A stretch of 64,000 nt of DNA from Pelodera strongyloides (taxonomy: Eukaryota > Nematoda > Chromadorea > Rhabditida > Rhabditidae). The stretch lies in assembly GCA_036852015.1 (NCBI GenBank), contig JAANDG010000091.1, positions 248,001 through 312,000 on the forward strand. The letters are read 5' to 3'. Below are positions 1-12,400 of this stretch, piece by piece. The notes under the pieces are model-generated. The model searched no databases. It was not told the origin of the DNA and saw nothing but the letters and a program-made list of their open reading frames with translations. The number at the start of each line of letters is the position of its first letter. Within the stretch, counting starts at the first letter, position 1. The position numbers were made by a program, and so were the translations under genes.

Positions 1-175
1 ATGGTTCCCTTATATAAGATGTTTATCAAATCTCCTGTATCTATTACTTTAAATATCATTTAGGCAAGCAACACGTGACATAGTTAAACAGTAGAAAGGA
101 TTCCGATATGAAGGACATAATACGAAAAAGTAAACAAATAAAATGAAGCGAATAAAAGTTGTATTAATTATTCAG

Positions 176-2621
176 ATCCTCCACAACAGACGACTTTATG
201 GCTTTGGTCCAAAATTCGCCACCACAATTATGCTATTTATCTCTGTATTTGATCTCTCTCAGCTAATTTCTCACATTTACGCTGGATTGCAATTATTTGT
301 CGGATATCAGTTGCCTGGAATATGGGTAAGATATACAGCAAACTTACCGTCACATAATAGTGGAGATAGATCTACATGCATAAACATCAAGTTAATAATC
401 TTGCACATGCGATTGCTTCCGGTGGATAAGTAAAATATATATTTACGCTCTTTATCATTTTCTATTCGCGAATGCGCTTACAATTTTAATCTGGGGATCA
501 GGGAGAAATAAACAGGCCTGCTAGATCCTACATTCCTATACAGAGGCCGTATTCACCAACACGCAGGGAGCCCTCCCTGGCCTCCCCAGGGAGCTGAGTG
601 CGTAGAGATTGCGAGAGCAGAGTAGATTCAGAGCCTCGTGAACCTAGAGAGCGCTTCCTGTGTGTTGGTGAATACGGCCTCAGATGTTTAGAACATTTTA
701 CCCTACGACTGAAATTGGGCTGTTCTGTCACATTATATGGGAAAGAATCGCAATTGCTTTGTTTGTTGATGAAGCTGACTAGCCTTTCTGCATACGATGT
801 ATATCATTTAGTTTTTCGCCGGAATGGTAATTGCCTCATGGAATACGGTGGCTTTCGTCCTTTGTTTCTTCGTTTTTCACCGATTCATTTACCTCGTTTT
901 TCCTTTATATGCGGATAAGATTATGAGTAAATATGTCCAAGTGGTGAGTTAACTTGAGAGTGAATAACGTTTACACTAAAAAAGCGCGAATATATTTTAC
1001 AAAACCATTTCGTTTACAATACGTCCAGTAGGCTTCTATGCTGATTGTGTGAGCGTGAATATGTGAGTGAAATAGTTCGTCTTGAAAAAAAATCCGTTGT
1101 TCACGTTGCAAACGAATCCAAAAAGGACAACACGAAGAGCTTATTTTCCTTCCTATGTAATGTTTGACTATCCAGGGTTGTCTGTGCTTCTGCGCTCTCA
1201 TTCACTTTATTCAAATGACGTTGTCGTGTACTGTATGGTATTCTGTATATAATACAACAACTATGCACTGGACCCTTCAATCCAAAAAATCAGATTTTAT
1301 GGAGGTGAGAGGTGATGCTTCATTTCTGAGGGCACTATACTAAGCAAAGGATTATTTTATCACTTGCTTAGCAAGTTGTGTCGTGACATTTCATATGTAG
1401 ATAAGTTTCACATTCATACCGCATGAGTGCGTATTTTCACAGCGCAGAGACTAGAAAAGCGAGCTGAGCTGTATTTGACTACAGTATCATGTCTCGAATC
1501 GCACGGATCACGGATTGGGTTCAAAAAAGAGATGTAAAGGTTTACATTGTAATGCACCAAAAATCCACCTCTATTGCGCAAGTTTCTCACATTTTTCCAT
1601 GTCTATGGCTACGACTACGGCCCTTAACTATTAAACAATTCAGGTGAAATACTTCATAAATTCGGTGTCCAACTACTTGGTCGTCGTGTTCAACCTCCCA
1701 TTCTACGTACTGATCATCATATCGTTGATATTGCGAAGGGTGAGTTTGGATCAAAACTTAGAATAATTTTCATCATATAATTTCTGCCCTACACAGCTTC
1801 TCGCAGATAAACTTTTTGTTACAATCCAATATATTTTATTTCAAGAAACGTTTCGCAAAGACGATGAATTCAATGGACATTTGGGTTATTTTACAGGTGA
1901 GCTGATAGATAGCGAGAATAAATAAGCACATAAAAACTGATGGTAAACCACTCCTATCACTCCTATGGAAAATCTGCAAAAGCAAATTTCAATTCGGTTA
2001 AAGCGAAATACCGGCCGATTTTTGAAACACCGACTACGCCAGCATTCTTATGCAGCTTATGCAAATGAACCTAAATTGAAAAAAAATGAGCTAAATTCGA
2101 GCAACTTAGCATAACTACGAATGAATTCAGTTGTCCACGATGAGTTTCAAAAACCGGCCGGTATTTCGCTTTAGATATGCCATGCGAGCAAGCTAAATGC
2201 CAGTTTAAAAACAGGCTCATGCAATCAGTAAAGAAAACCATACATTATCGTAAAATAAATTTAGATGTTAATGTTCTGGCTGTACGCCGTATTTACCTGC
2301 TACGTTTGGGAATACACTGAATACAGCGATGAACCTTTCTTCAACTATTTACGTGGAACCTTTATTTGGATTTGTTGGAACGGTTCCAAGCCGGCTTCTA
2401 CAATTTTAGCATTTTTGTAAGTTGTCGTACTTGCTGTCCGACAATAAAGTTACAATTACACCATTGAATTATTGAGAGTAAGTTTTTCATGGACCTTATA
2501 CGACTCTCAATTTTCTTTTTTTAGGTTAAAGAGGTCGCTGATTAGCCCAAAACGGAAAAATACGATTGCTTCGACAGTAGCTCAAAAAGCGCAACATTCG
2601 GCCGCTGGAGGGACGTTCTAG
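176..2621 (+). CDS. 7TM serpentine chemoreceptor-like gene A (5' exon outside window)
   Basis: Predicted plasma-membrane G-protein-coupled receptor of nematode serpentine type (Srt/Srx-like by feel; exact family unsure). Seven exons are visible: 176-325, 812-943, 1176-1304, 1644-1739, 1846-1896, 2265-2416 and 2525-2621 (stop TAG). All have GT donors and AG acceptors, and they sum to 807 nt (268 aa) in one frame. Exon lengths and phases match genes B and C almost exactly. The first seen exon covers the end of TM1 to TM2 (ILHNRRLYGFGPKFATTI); the next carries TM3 with HRFIYLVFPLY, in the position of the usual DRY-like region. TM5 is NYLVVVFNLPFYVL, TM6 starts FAKTMNSMDIW, and TM7 ends KPASTILAFL. 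The start exon (TM1) should lie just left of the window; the ATG at 143 lies before the acceptor and is not used. It is tail-to-tail with gene B. Confidence 0.82.
543..681. mobile_element. Short MITE, termini GGCCGTATTCACCAACAC
   Basis: An inverted-repeat element of about 135-139 bp sits in intron 2 of receptor A. It starts GAGGCCGTATTCACCAACAC and ends with the reverse complement. The termini are the same as those of the copy at 33149-33291. There is no coding capacity. GGCC-starting termini suggest a PIF/Harbinger-type non-autonomous element, but the target duplication is not clear here. Confidence 0.75.
2001..2171. mobile_element. MITE family 1 (termini AAGCGAAATACCGGCC), copy in receptor A intron
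   Basis: 171-bp inverted-repeat element between receptor A exons 6 and 7, counting the visible ones as 2-8. Termini read AAGCGAAATACCGGCC and its reverse complement, and a TA stands immediately outside each end (1999-2000, 2172-2173). The TA flanks point to a Tc1/mariner-type target site. Four more copies lie at 7321, 12633, 18447 and 62863. Confidence 0.85.
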
Positions 2622-3039
2622 CAAAAACACAGACTTTGCGTACACCACTGATGAAACGAGGTGATGCGCGGCGAATACCTGGCCCGCTGTCGAGGTGATG
2701 AAAATGAGGAATTCGATGCAGTACCACACAAAAAGGTGCGCAGTGATTTCGCCCAATGTTCGCCAGGTTCTTGGTGAACTCAGCGAACTCGCTAGAGCCT
2801 GGCGAAAGTGTGGCGCACTCATAGCACACATGTTTTTTTGCTGAACGCTGTTAAATTTTCTTGTAAGGAGTCGTTTGCATAACTATAAATGATAAACTAT
2901 GATTTTATAACCCCCAACAAATGTGGAAGAGAGGAATAAATTCGAAAAGTTTTAACACATAGCAAAAAGAAAAACATAGATAGATCAATGTGAGTAATTG
3001 CTTGCAGTTCTCAATTATAATTCATCTTATTTGACTGAA

Positions 3040-5626
3040 TTAAGTTGTTTGTCGTTTGTCCACTGTCGAAACGACTGTAGTTCTCCTCCTCGGATGGCGC
3101 AAAGAACGACGAAAACTGCAATTTATTTTTACATTTTATTTGTGAAAGGTCTTTTGAGTATTTGCTCATAATGACAAAACACTGGCATCAAAGGACAGTT
3201 ATATTTAAGTACCAACTATATGTTTTGAAGAAAACTACAAAGTGGATGGGAGACAATTAATACTCACAGAAACGCCAAAATGGTGGACACTGGTTTCGTA
3301 CCATTCCAGCATAATCTGGTGAAAGTTCCTTTCAAATAAGCCAGAAATGGTACATCAACTCGAGTTTTCGTGAACATCCAAATATAACAACAAAACACTG
3401 AATAGAGCCAGAAGATGAGCATCTGCAAAGCAACCATTGCTTTAGTTTGGTGCTCTGCTATAACGTCTAGCCCCGCACCATAGTTTTTTTTCGCTCATTC
3501 TTCGCCAGACTCGCGCCGCGCACTATCCCAGTATTATCTGTGCATGACTTTAATTATTTCCTTTTTCTGAATGTTTTGCATATCTACTGGATAATCAATC
3601 ATGTATGTTATGTACGTATTTTTGTGTTGTTAATAAATTTCTGTACCTGTAGTATAATCCACACATCCATGGAAGTCATTGTCTTTGCAAACTTCTTCTG
3701 AACCGAATAATTATTATACTGTAATAAAACTTTGTGTGCTACTATTAACATCATAATTGACAGAAATGTACTATATTCGGCGTAATAATGGAAAGAACTA
3801 TGTTATTCTCACCCTTCTGAGTACTAGAGCTGCGATTATTGTCACATAAAACGGCAAGTTGAATAAAACTACCAAGTAGCTGAAAACTCGGTTTATGTAT
3901 GACTGCACCTAAACATGTTGGATATGTAAAAGAAAATAATGTCCTTTTTTCACTCAATTCGTGGATGTAAATTCGTGGATGATTCGAAGGCAAAAGTGCG
4001 AAATATAGAGCAAAATAACGCCACTGCCACACAACCAGCAGCAAGATTTTGAGTCAAAAATCATTTTCAAGTGCGTAGCTGTAGCAAAACAACGACACGA
4101 TGGCTATGCAGCTATGTTTGACTCTTTTTATTCGTACAACCACATGCCTCAATATAAGCAGACTTGTCCTTCAGTATGATCCAATGCATAGTTGTTGTGT
4201 TGTACCAATAGTACCATATTGTACACGCTAATGTTGTTTGAGTTGCTTGAAGAAACATACAGAAGAAGAGAAAACCCTGAAGCTTGTCCACTTTAGAATG
4301 CCTCGCCTTATATGGAAATACGCCATTCTGTGCCGGGGTAGAAACCTTTGCCAGCCACGTGCCATACCGCATTAAATGGGACTTTGATAATTGCAAGAAG
4401 TACGACTTACCACTTGTATGTATTTATGCATTAATCTATTCGCATATAACGGTAAGACTAAATAGACAAATCGGTGAACAACAAAGAAACACAGGGCCAT
4501 AATTACTGTATACCAGGCCGTGTGCACCACACCTCCGAAGAACTGAAAATACTCAACAAAAATCACAAAGCTCAAAAAAAATTGCTTATACCATAGTAAA
4601 GCACCCCCTACTGGTGAAGCTGGCGGCCTCAGCTGACCCGCAAATTTGCTACATGTTAAGGCAGTTACACGTTTCAGAACCACATGTCCTGTGTCCTGTC
4701 ACATATCATATTATCCAATGTGATCTATAAACAGAAGATATTTTTCTAATGCAATTCGACGAACATCGATTACGTATTAGCTTACGTATTATTTGGACAC
4801 CACCGCTAATCGTGCAAGAAATTTCACAGTCGACTTCTCGTGTGTGTAGGCAAATTTTCGTAAACATGCAAATACTGGCGGAGTAATTTACCCGCACATC
4901 AACTTACCCAAAGCCCAGGCAGCTCATAAGACACAAACAGTTGAACCCCACTGTACATATGAGATATAAGTTGTGCCGAATCAAAAACAGCAATAAACAA
5001 AAGTATTGTTGTGGCAAATTTTGGACCAAATCCGTAGAGTTTTCTTTTATGGAGGATCTGAATTGTTAAACTTGTTTCATGACCATGAAAAACTGCCAGT
5101 GTGATATTTGTGCGCATATTTTTTCTCATCAGGCTGAAAACTAGTTCTTGAAGTGATTCTTGAAATCAGGAACTCATCGCCTACTGCTCAGGAACTCTGC
5201 GGAACATGTCATAAGCAAAAACTTTGAACTCCCTTTAATAAAGGTGCACGCTGTTAAAGCGTAAAACAAATTTAATTTATTTTTTTTGGGGGGACGGGGC
5301 TAAAAATATGGCCTAAAACAGCTGTGACCGTATGCACGAACGGTGGGAGCATGCTCCCAGCCTCCCAGTGGGATGTGGGAGAAACACTGTGAAAACGTGA
5401 ATAACCGAGACGTAGAGACAAAATCTCCCAACCGGGAAGGCTCCCATTGTTCGTGCATACGGCAGCAGCATCCAGTCGCTGATAACAAAAATATTTATTG
5501 TAAACGTTATAACTTGCCACATACCCAACAATACCAAAACTGTAAGACGAAGAAGAGAAACGAAAATACGATTGAAATAGAGCCTTCTAGTGGACGATAC
5601 ACGAAATTTCTCTGGATTTCGCTCAT
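3040..5626 (-). CDS. 7TM serpentine chemoreceptor-like gene B
   Basis: Complete receptor paralogue of A and C, predicted plasma-membrane 7TM protein. Exons (minus strand) are 5626-5525, 5057-4908, 4542-4411, 4276-4148, 3908-3813, 3697-3647, 3422-3268 and 3115-3040. They total 891 nt, 296 aa, stop TAA. The ATG at 5626 was chosen because exon 1 then encodes FVYRPLEGSISIVFSFLFF (TM1), matching the start of gene C. Exon 3 has HRFVYLVLPLY after TM3; exon 7 ends with the TM7 motif KPVSTILAF. The donor of exon 4 is GC rather than GT (GAG followed by GCATGT); A and C have GTGAGA/GTGAGC there, so this is a GC-AG intron. Intron 1 holds a small MITE. No frame break was seen. It is divergent from kinase gene K1. 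Confidence 0.87.
5150..5270 (-). repeat. Dispersed repeat fragment shared with 12775-12870
   Basis: The minus strand here (… GCTTATGACATGTTCCGCAG …) matches the plus strand inside the long family-1 element at 12633-13013, including the stretch GCGTGCACCTTTATT. Neither copy has obvious termini. It looks like a piece of another repeat that landed in gene B intron 1 and, separately, inside a MITE. Confidence 0.6.
5327..5463. mobile_element. Short MITE, termini CCGTATGCACGAACGG
   Basis: About 137 bp with inverted ends (CCGTATGCACGAAC… and its complement), lying in intron 1 of receptor B. A close relative is at 8128-8266. The termini resemble the GGCCGTATTCACCAAC family, so the two are probably subfamilies. 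Confidence 0.7.
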
Positions 5627-6406
5627 AATAGAAATAGGGAATAAGAACTGGAACAAATGGGAATGGAGGGTGTGGGCGACAAATTCTATGTGATTTTTAA
5701 AAAGGACATTGAAAACCTCTTTTCTGACATGCAATTCAGAAAATTTCAAAAACCTCTCATTATTTTTATGTTTTTTTTTGTTATTGTAATTGTTTTATGA
5801 GAAGGGGTTATTTTAAATGGGCCGGTACGTAAGTAAGTTACATATTATAAGCCGAAACTAATGACTCACGGTGGTTTAATTATTGAATATAAGTGGGGGT
5901 CCAATAAAGTACTCCTACTAATCAATCGACGCAACGATATTTCTATTTTTTTTCTTAACATTTATAACAACGTTTACCGAAAGTAAGATATTTATAATAT
6001 TTTCAATTTATTATTTATTATACGTGGATCGATACTAGGGCATAGCGGTGCCTTGCAATGGTCTGTTCGTTGTGCAATTTTATTGCGCAACAGTTGTTGT
6101 AGTCTAGGGTCCATATCTTGATTCAAGCTCGGCTCTACTATGAGAAATTATTGCATTTGTTTAAAACAGTTCCCTCATTTCTTCTTTTCATATAATTTAC
6201 TTCTTCTGGAACTACAACATCAATGTAAAAAAATTATATTTTTGCGTACTTCCTGTGGATCGAGTATCAAAGAAAAATTGCCAACTGATAAAATGCTCAA
6301 AGCAAACTTTCATTTGTTCTCTTTTTTGTGCCTCCGAAGTGATTTCTTTATTGGGCTAATAATATTTTTATTCAGATAATCGAGACAACTCTAATTGTAA
6401 GTAGTA
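5627..6406. other. Intergenic region between divergent genes B and K1
   Basis: 780 bp between the start codons of receptor B (minus) and kinase K1 (plus). Both promoters should be here. I see long A/T tracts but no element termini, open exon or motif I can defend. Confidence 0.6.
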
Positions 6407-9400
6407 ATGGGCGAGGCCTACGAAAAGATCAGCTTCCTCGGAAAGGGTGGACAGGGGTAATCTTGTTTGTCTGTGTTAATTTGCCTTTACTTTCTAGTGG
6501 AGATACAGAACTCCAAAGTCGACTCCCCCAAAGGATAAATAATCAATTTTGATGTTTCTGACTACGGTAGCTTCGAGCTGTTGGTCCTCTGGAATTAGGC
6601 TTGTTTCCCTGGGCTCAGCAAAAATATCCGACCTTAATCGCTTTAAAGGGTTATTGAAAACTATAAATGATTATAGATAGTTTCTCGACCAAGCATAAAA
6701 TCGAGTATTTTTTTCAGTTCGGTAGAGGCCCTATTTCGTGCAGGAGCCAATGTCGTTGTAATATCAGAAGAAGAAACAAAATACGCACAAGCGCAGACAG
6801 AGTATCTTCAAAAGTACGAACGGGAATACTTCCCCTTATCGAGTGAAACAAATCGTGAGTTAGTAGCTATTCGTAAGGCTCACGTCTAAAAGAGTTTTTT
6901 TTCTCTGCGACTAAAATATACAATATCGTTTCGCAATCCTGACTATTGTAATACCTGTTACATATACTCTGCTAATTGTAACATATTATCCACGAAGCTA
7001 GCTCCTCAAAAAAAATAAACAAACAACGGATACACTTATGCTCTCATGTCATGCTGGCCAGCAGGCCAGCATGACATGAGAGCATAATTGCATAATTAGT
7101 TTTAACCCTTAATTATTTTTGGAGTCTTATTTCCCTTTACTTCCAGCTAATGTTGATCGCAGTGGAAACAATAGCTTTCAAGAATACAGGAAAGCCGTTG
7201 CTTTGAATAAAGCCAAAGCTAAATTTCGATATCACTACATGCTCCTAGAAATAGTCAGGTGAACTTTAAGTTCTCTTCGCTTTTCTCACATGTTTACATT
7301 CATTCAAAAAATAGCAATTAAAGTGAAATACCGGCCGGGTTTTGAAACGTATCGTGGGCTTCTTCATTCTTAGGCAGCTTATGCAATGATCAAAGACTGG
7401 AATATAAAATAGAGCTAATTTCGAGCAAATCATCCTAAATACATAAGAATTCAGTTGTCCACGATGCGTTTCAAAAAGCGGCCGGTATTTCACTTTAAAT
7501 TCATACCACAGTTCACTGCACATGTCAATTTTTTTCTCGTGAACTAATTCATTTCAGCATGATTCGTTTTCGACTGCACGATGATCCGGTCATGAGAATA
7601 CCACCGGTCAGTGTATTTTTATCACTTATAAAGGTAGGTCCAAAAAGGAGCACACTCCTGACGTCCTAACTAACTACGCGACTAGATATCTATTTTTTTT
7701 GCCAATTGTCGGTGTTTAGTCATCCTGTGTTTTTCTCGCAGTAATATTTTTACGTTGATCCTAAGCGTCATTCGCATTCATGCGTAGGCTTTCTGCGCAA
7801 CAAAATTTTTAAAGAAGATGATAAACAGATAAGTATATGTAATCAAACATGTGAAACGGGAGGTTCATTCGAATTTCTTATTTCGTATTTATTTACGTAA
7901 ACTTTAGGACGACAATTGGTTCAATTTGTCAGCAGATATACAATCAGACTGTTTCACACGAAACGTGACAGAAACAATGATCAGAAATGGGATACGCGAC
8001 AAAAATCAACTGGATCTTATCGAATCGATCGCTGTTCTGATGTCTTCCAAAGGAATTGCCGAAATGAGAAATGTTTACGAATGGCCGCAGGTGAGTGGCC
8101 AGATAACAACCACCTTCTGACTTCTGTGGCCGTATGCACTAACGCCGGGAATATGCTCCCAGCCTCCCAGTGGGAGGTGAGAGAAAGAGAGTGATCACAC
8201 GAATCAGAGACACGCAGAGACAAATTTTCCCAAACGGGGAGGCTCTCGCTGTTCGTGCACACGGTCAGTGAGGGCAGAAACTTAGCATCGCTCTGACTAA
8301 CATAAAATCAACTTTTTTTACAGGCATACTAATGTCGCCTCTACATACGGTCTACATCATTTAAAAAAAATCATTCCATTTCCAAAAAAAAACGTGGCAG
8401 AACAGCCAACATTTTTTTGCGGGATCCTGATTTGTTTCAGAATAGCCTTCCAACTCAAGAACGTGAGCCAAGAAGGATGCCCTCATGGATGCGTCAACTT
8501 TGTCCTGGGGACAATCATTACCTGAAAGTAATGGAACTTTGCGAGTTTCCCTGTCTACCGGTGGAAATGTTCTTAGGTGATCTGAAGGGACTATCAAGGT
8601 AACTTTCTTGTTTTCGTTTTTGTTTTCGTTCAGTTTCGTTAGCCCGACACTGTTGGATTTCTCGAGTTCTCATAGTAGAAACTTGTTTGTGATTTCGTTC
8701 ACAATTTGAGTCGAACCTAAGTAACCCTTCTTTTAATTTGCTTTATTTTGCAGTGTATTTTTCCAAACAATGCTGGCGTCTCCGACGGCGAAGAAAACAA
8801 TTCACTGTGCGTCCAGTGAAGATAAAAACCGTGCAGAACGCGAGGTGTACGCTCTTCGAGCAATGGTGCATCGTAATATTGTCAGCTACCACAGCCACTC
8901 CTGGGATCCAATCAAGGAAATCGCGACCATTTATACGGAACTGTGTGGTCCTTCTTTACGTCACTGTGGGTTCCCTTTATTGATCAATAAAAGGGTCGGG
9001 CTCACGGGAAACGTCAACTTTGTCCTGGTGACAAAGTTGACGGCTAGTACAAGTACTTTACTTCATATGACTTTCATGAGCTCCTACTATGACTATGGAC
9101 TCTTGTAATTAATTGATCCTGTAAAATGTAATGTTTAGTTATCAGTGATAAACGATATGTTTTCAATGAGACTGTCAAAGTATTTTGGAGTTACGAAATG
9201 GTGTGCGCCGTTTCGTATTTGAAGTCGAAAAATATTCTGCATCGGGATATCAAACCAGAAAAGTGAGCCTTATACTTATAATGTGATTTGCTTCAGCCAT
9301 GAATAGAAATCGCACAATTGTGTGTACAGTGAGGTATGTTAGAATCTTCGAGCATAGACTCCACTGTCACAGACGTAGATCAATCTTTACGTCGAAGTTT

Positions 9401-12400
9401 TTTCGACTTCCTCATGATAGCGAATAGTAGTGAATAATTACCTGAAAACCAAAAACTGCCTCGTCCTCATTTTGTCGAAGGACGAAAAGTTGGCCTAAAA
9501 ATTGCGCTTACATCTGCGGTCCAATCTGTCGAGAGTGGTAAGAAAGATACGCTTCTATCTATTCTGTAATGTTGTGTCCTTACCTTACTATATATGCTGT
9601 TCAGCTTCTTGGTCGTGCACATTGGTCCGGAGATGGGCAGGCTGAAATTGTGCGATTTTGGAAATGCATTGGTTTTTACGGATGCAGAGGAATACCGGAT
9701 GGTACACCAATTTGTGAGTTAACTTAAGTGTATATATTTAAGTGAGCCCCAAAATGCGGCCCCATAATCATTTTCATTTTACTCCAAAACTTTCTATGAT
9801 TTTCTTTTCTTTAAATATTGGGAACGTGCTTCATACGGAAAATTTACGCACGAAATCCATCCAACCATTCTCATAAAAAAAATCAACTGCGACTCCAAGT
9901 CTGTAGTTAATATACTATCTGTATTATACACCTCACGCTTTACATTTTGGAAGGTTATATGTAATGAGGTTTTTTAACGCGACACTCTTGTAGGCTTTTT
10001 AGGCCCTTCCGCATGTGCCTGGTTCGAGAAGTTTTCATGGTCCGCTTGCATATGATGAAGTGTAAGCGAACTATTTGTTGAACCGTTAAATGGTTCACAT
10101 AAACAAAAGTTTTTTTTCCAATTTTCAAGGAGGAGAATGAAGTGCTCAATTAGTTTCCTTTTATCGAAAGATGATGGTGTTAGCTTTAAAAAAAAAGCCT
10201 TATGAATTTCAGTTTTTTAATTGGAAAGAATAAATCTATCAAAATTTCTTATCGTATCAATCCGCAAATTTCAATGCTAATCATGTAAATTTACAAATCA
10301 TTTTCCAAGAAAGCATACATTTGCATGCCCACTATGAAAATCAGCTAGTTAATACGATACAGAATTTGGATAGAATTCAAAGTTTCATATTGATTTATGC
10401 TTTCCAATTAAAAGTCTATGCTTTTTTTTGTAAAGCATGTAATTGGAAATTAAAACCATCGTCTTTCGATAAAAGGAAACAATTGAGCACTTCATTCTCG
10501 TGAGCCTCCTCCTTTGATGGGAAGCCTAAAGTATTGCACAATTATGACTGCGTGCTCTTTGCATAATTTGCAAAACTGATTGGACTAGTCCCAAAAAACG
10601 GTTCTTGTCCTAAAATACAATGTTTTATGCAAAGCTGTATTCATCGTAATCGTTGTGTATTTCTGCAGTTTACTGTACGTTATTAGATATCGATTTCCAA
10701 TTAGATATTTATACTGATTTTACGTCCACCAAAAACATAACGTGCCTTCAAGTTACCCTCCTTCAGTGTAGAGTTCTCCAATATGTACTTTCATTGATTT
10801 TTTCTGCTTTAGTTCTAACGATACATCGAGCGCAGTTGGATCCATGCTCTACACACCATCTTACATTGCACCAGAAGCTGATTGGGATGCTAATTCGGTA
10901 CATTTTAGAATATCAACGTTCCTAGGACTCTATTTGCTGATTACAAACAATCTAATTTCTGGTTTACATTTTGTTTACATTTGTGGAAAAAAAATAAAAA
11001 CAGATGTGATTTGTAATGCCCCTAATTGTCAATATAAGGAAGGGCCTTATTATAAAAACTTGCGCGATACATTTGTTGTCGTCATAAATGTTATGTTATG
11101 TTATATTATCCAGTATTTAAACTCCTGTTTAGTTTACTTCTGAGAGCGACCTTTACTCTGTCGGTGTAACGATCTGGGAGATCATTACACGAAGGTTGGA
11201 AATATTCTTATTTATATTAACAGCTTAAAACTAGAGACCTTTGTTTTGTCAGCCTTTGTGACATCATAACTCAAAGCAAAGGAGGCGTCAGCAGCGAGAG
11301 CAAAAAAAAAATGTTTCCCTAATGTTTTTGTGAGAAACTTACAGGAAACTTCATATCAACAAAAATATTCTTCACATACTACTAAAATTATAAAATTTGG
11401 GGACGGGAATAAAAAGTAAATTACATTTCTTTCAGTCATCCATCCAAGTTCGTCTACGAAGAATTGAGCGAAACAACCGACCCACTGCTGGCACTTGTTT
11501 ATAAGTTTGTTGTTTTCTTTGTGAATCCGTCGATATTGCATGCGCATGCGAGAATGGGAACATGTTTATCCCGAACTGGGAGAATTATTATACGTGGGAA
11601 ACCAAAACCCCCGATTTCGCCCCGATCAAGTCCCTCAAAAAATCGGGTCTTGATCGGGGCGAAATCGGGTGAAATCGTTTTTTTTTAAAGAATCATCGGG
11701 GTCTTTCTCTTTCGGAAAATAATCGTTGCGAAATCCGGCCTTGTTCCCAACTTAGCCCCGATTAATTGTGATCGGAGCAAAGTCGGAACATGATCGGGTC
11801 TTTTGGGGGTTTTTTTGAGAGAACCGGGGCGAAATCGTTTTTTTTTTTTTTTGAAAATAATTGGGATTTTGAAAATGAAAATAATTGAAAATAATAATGA
11901 AAATAAAAATAATCGGTTTTCACTTTCCTGTGAATCTTTGTAAATATGAAAAGGAGTGTATATACATACATATTTTATCATCAGGAACCCCCGTTTACGA
12001 AGGACCTGATCCAAGCTTATACACAAGAATTGAAAACTTACATTGGTCTGCTAATAATACTTACAATTAGAAACATATTAAAATCAATTTGTTTTAGGTG
12101 TACGGCTCCCATAGCAGAGAGGATTTCCGTTAAGGACGCTCACGATTTGCTTCTAGACGTTATACAAGTAAAGGTAAATATACCTAGTAATATTCATTTG
12201 TGAGGCCTCGCAAATACAAAAGGTTTAGTAATTCTCAGCATCACTGCGCCAAGCAACGCATAGATGTATTTAATATTCTGAAACAAAAACCAAGATTCGT
12301 ACGTATCAAATATAATACAAAAAGGCAAAAAGGCCGAGAAGGAAGTACTAAATTTTACTTTCCTCACGGCGTTCATTGTCGATTTTTGGTTTAATATGTG

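Larger units (their letters stand above)
6718..8598 (+). other. Five-exon cassette inside the K1 glycine-loop intron
   Basis: Exons 6718-6854, 7147-7258, 7558-7633, 7908-8090 and 8441-8598 have good splice sites, sum to 666 nt (222 codons) and contain no stop in the joined frame. The block enters and leaves in phase 2. K1 exon 1 can therefore join either to it (GGQGSVEALFRAGANVVVI) or directly to 8754 (GGQGVFFQTM); both keep the frame. The encoded text is charged and helical-looking, with ELCEFPCLPVEMF near the end, which loosely recalls the kinase hinge ELCGPSLRH. No family recognised. It could be an alternative or inserted domain, a degenerate second kinase N-lobe, or a separate gene sharing exon 1. 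Confidence 0.6.

Noticed and set aside
143..433. ATG at 143 as the start of receptor A
   Set aside because: It lies before the TTATTCAG acceptor at 168-175. Genes B and C show that the same exon is preceded by an intron and a separate TM1 exon, and the frame after 325 is intron.
9010..9042. Small hairpin CGTCAACTTTGTC / GACAAAGTTGACG as a regulatory element
   Set aside because: Only 13-bp arms in an intron; one arm repeats a piece of the exon at 8490. Too little to separate from chance or local duplication.
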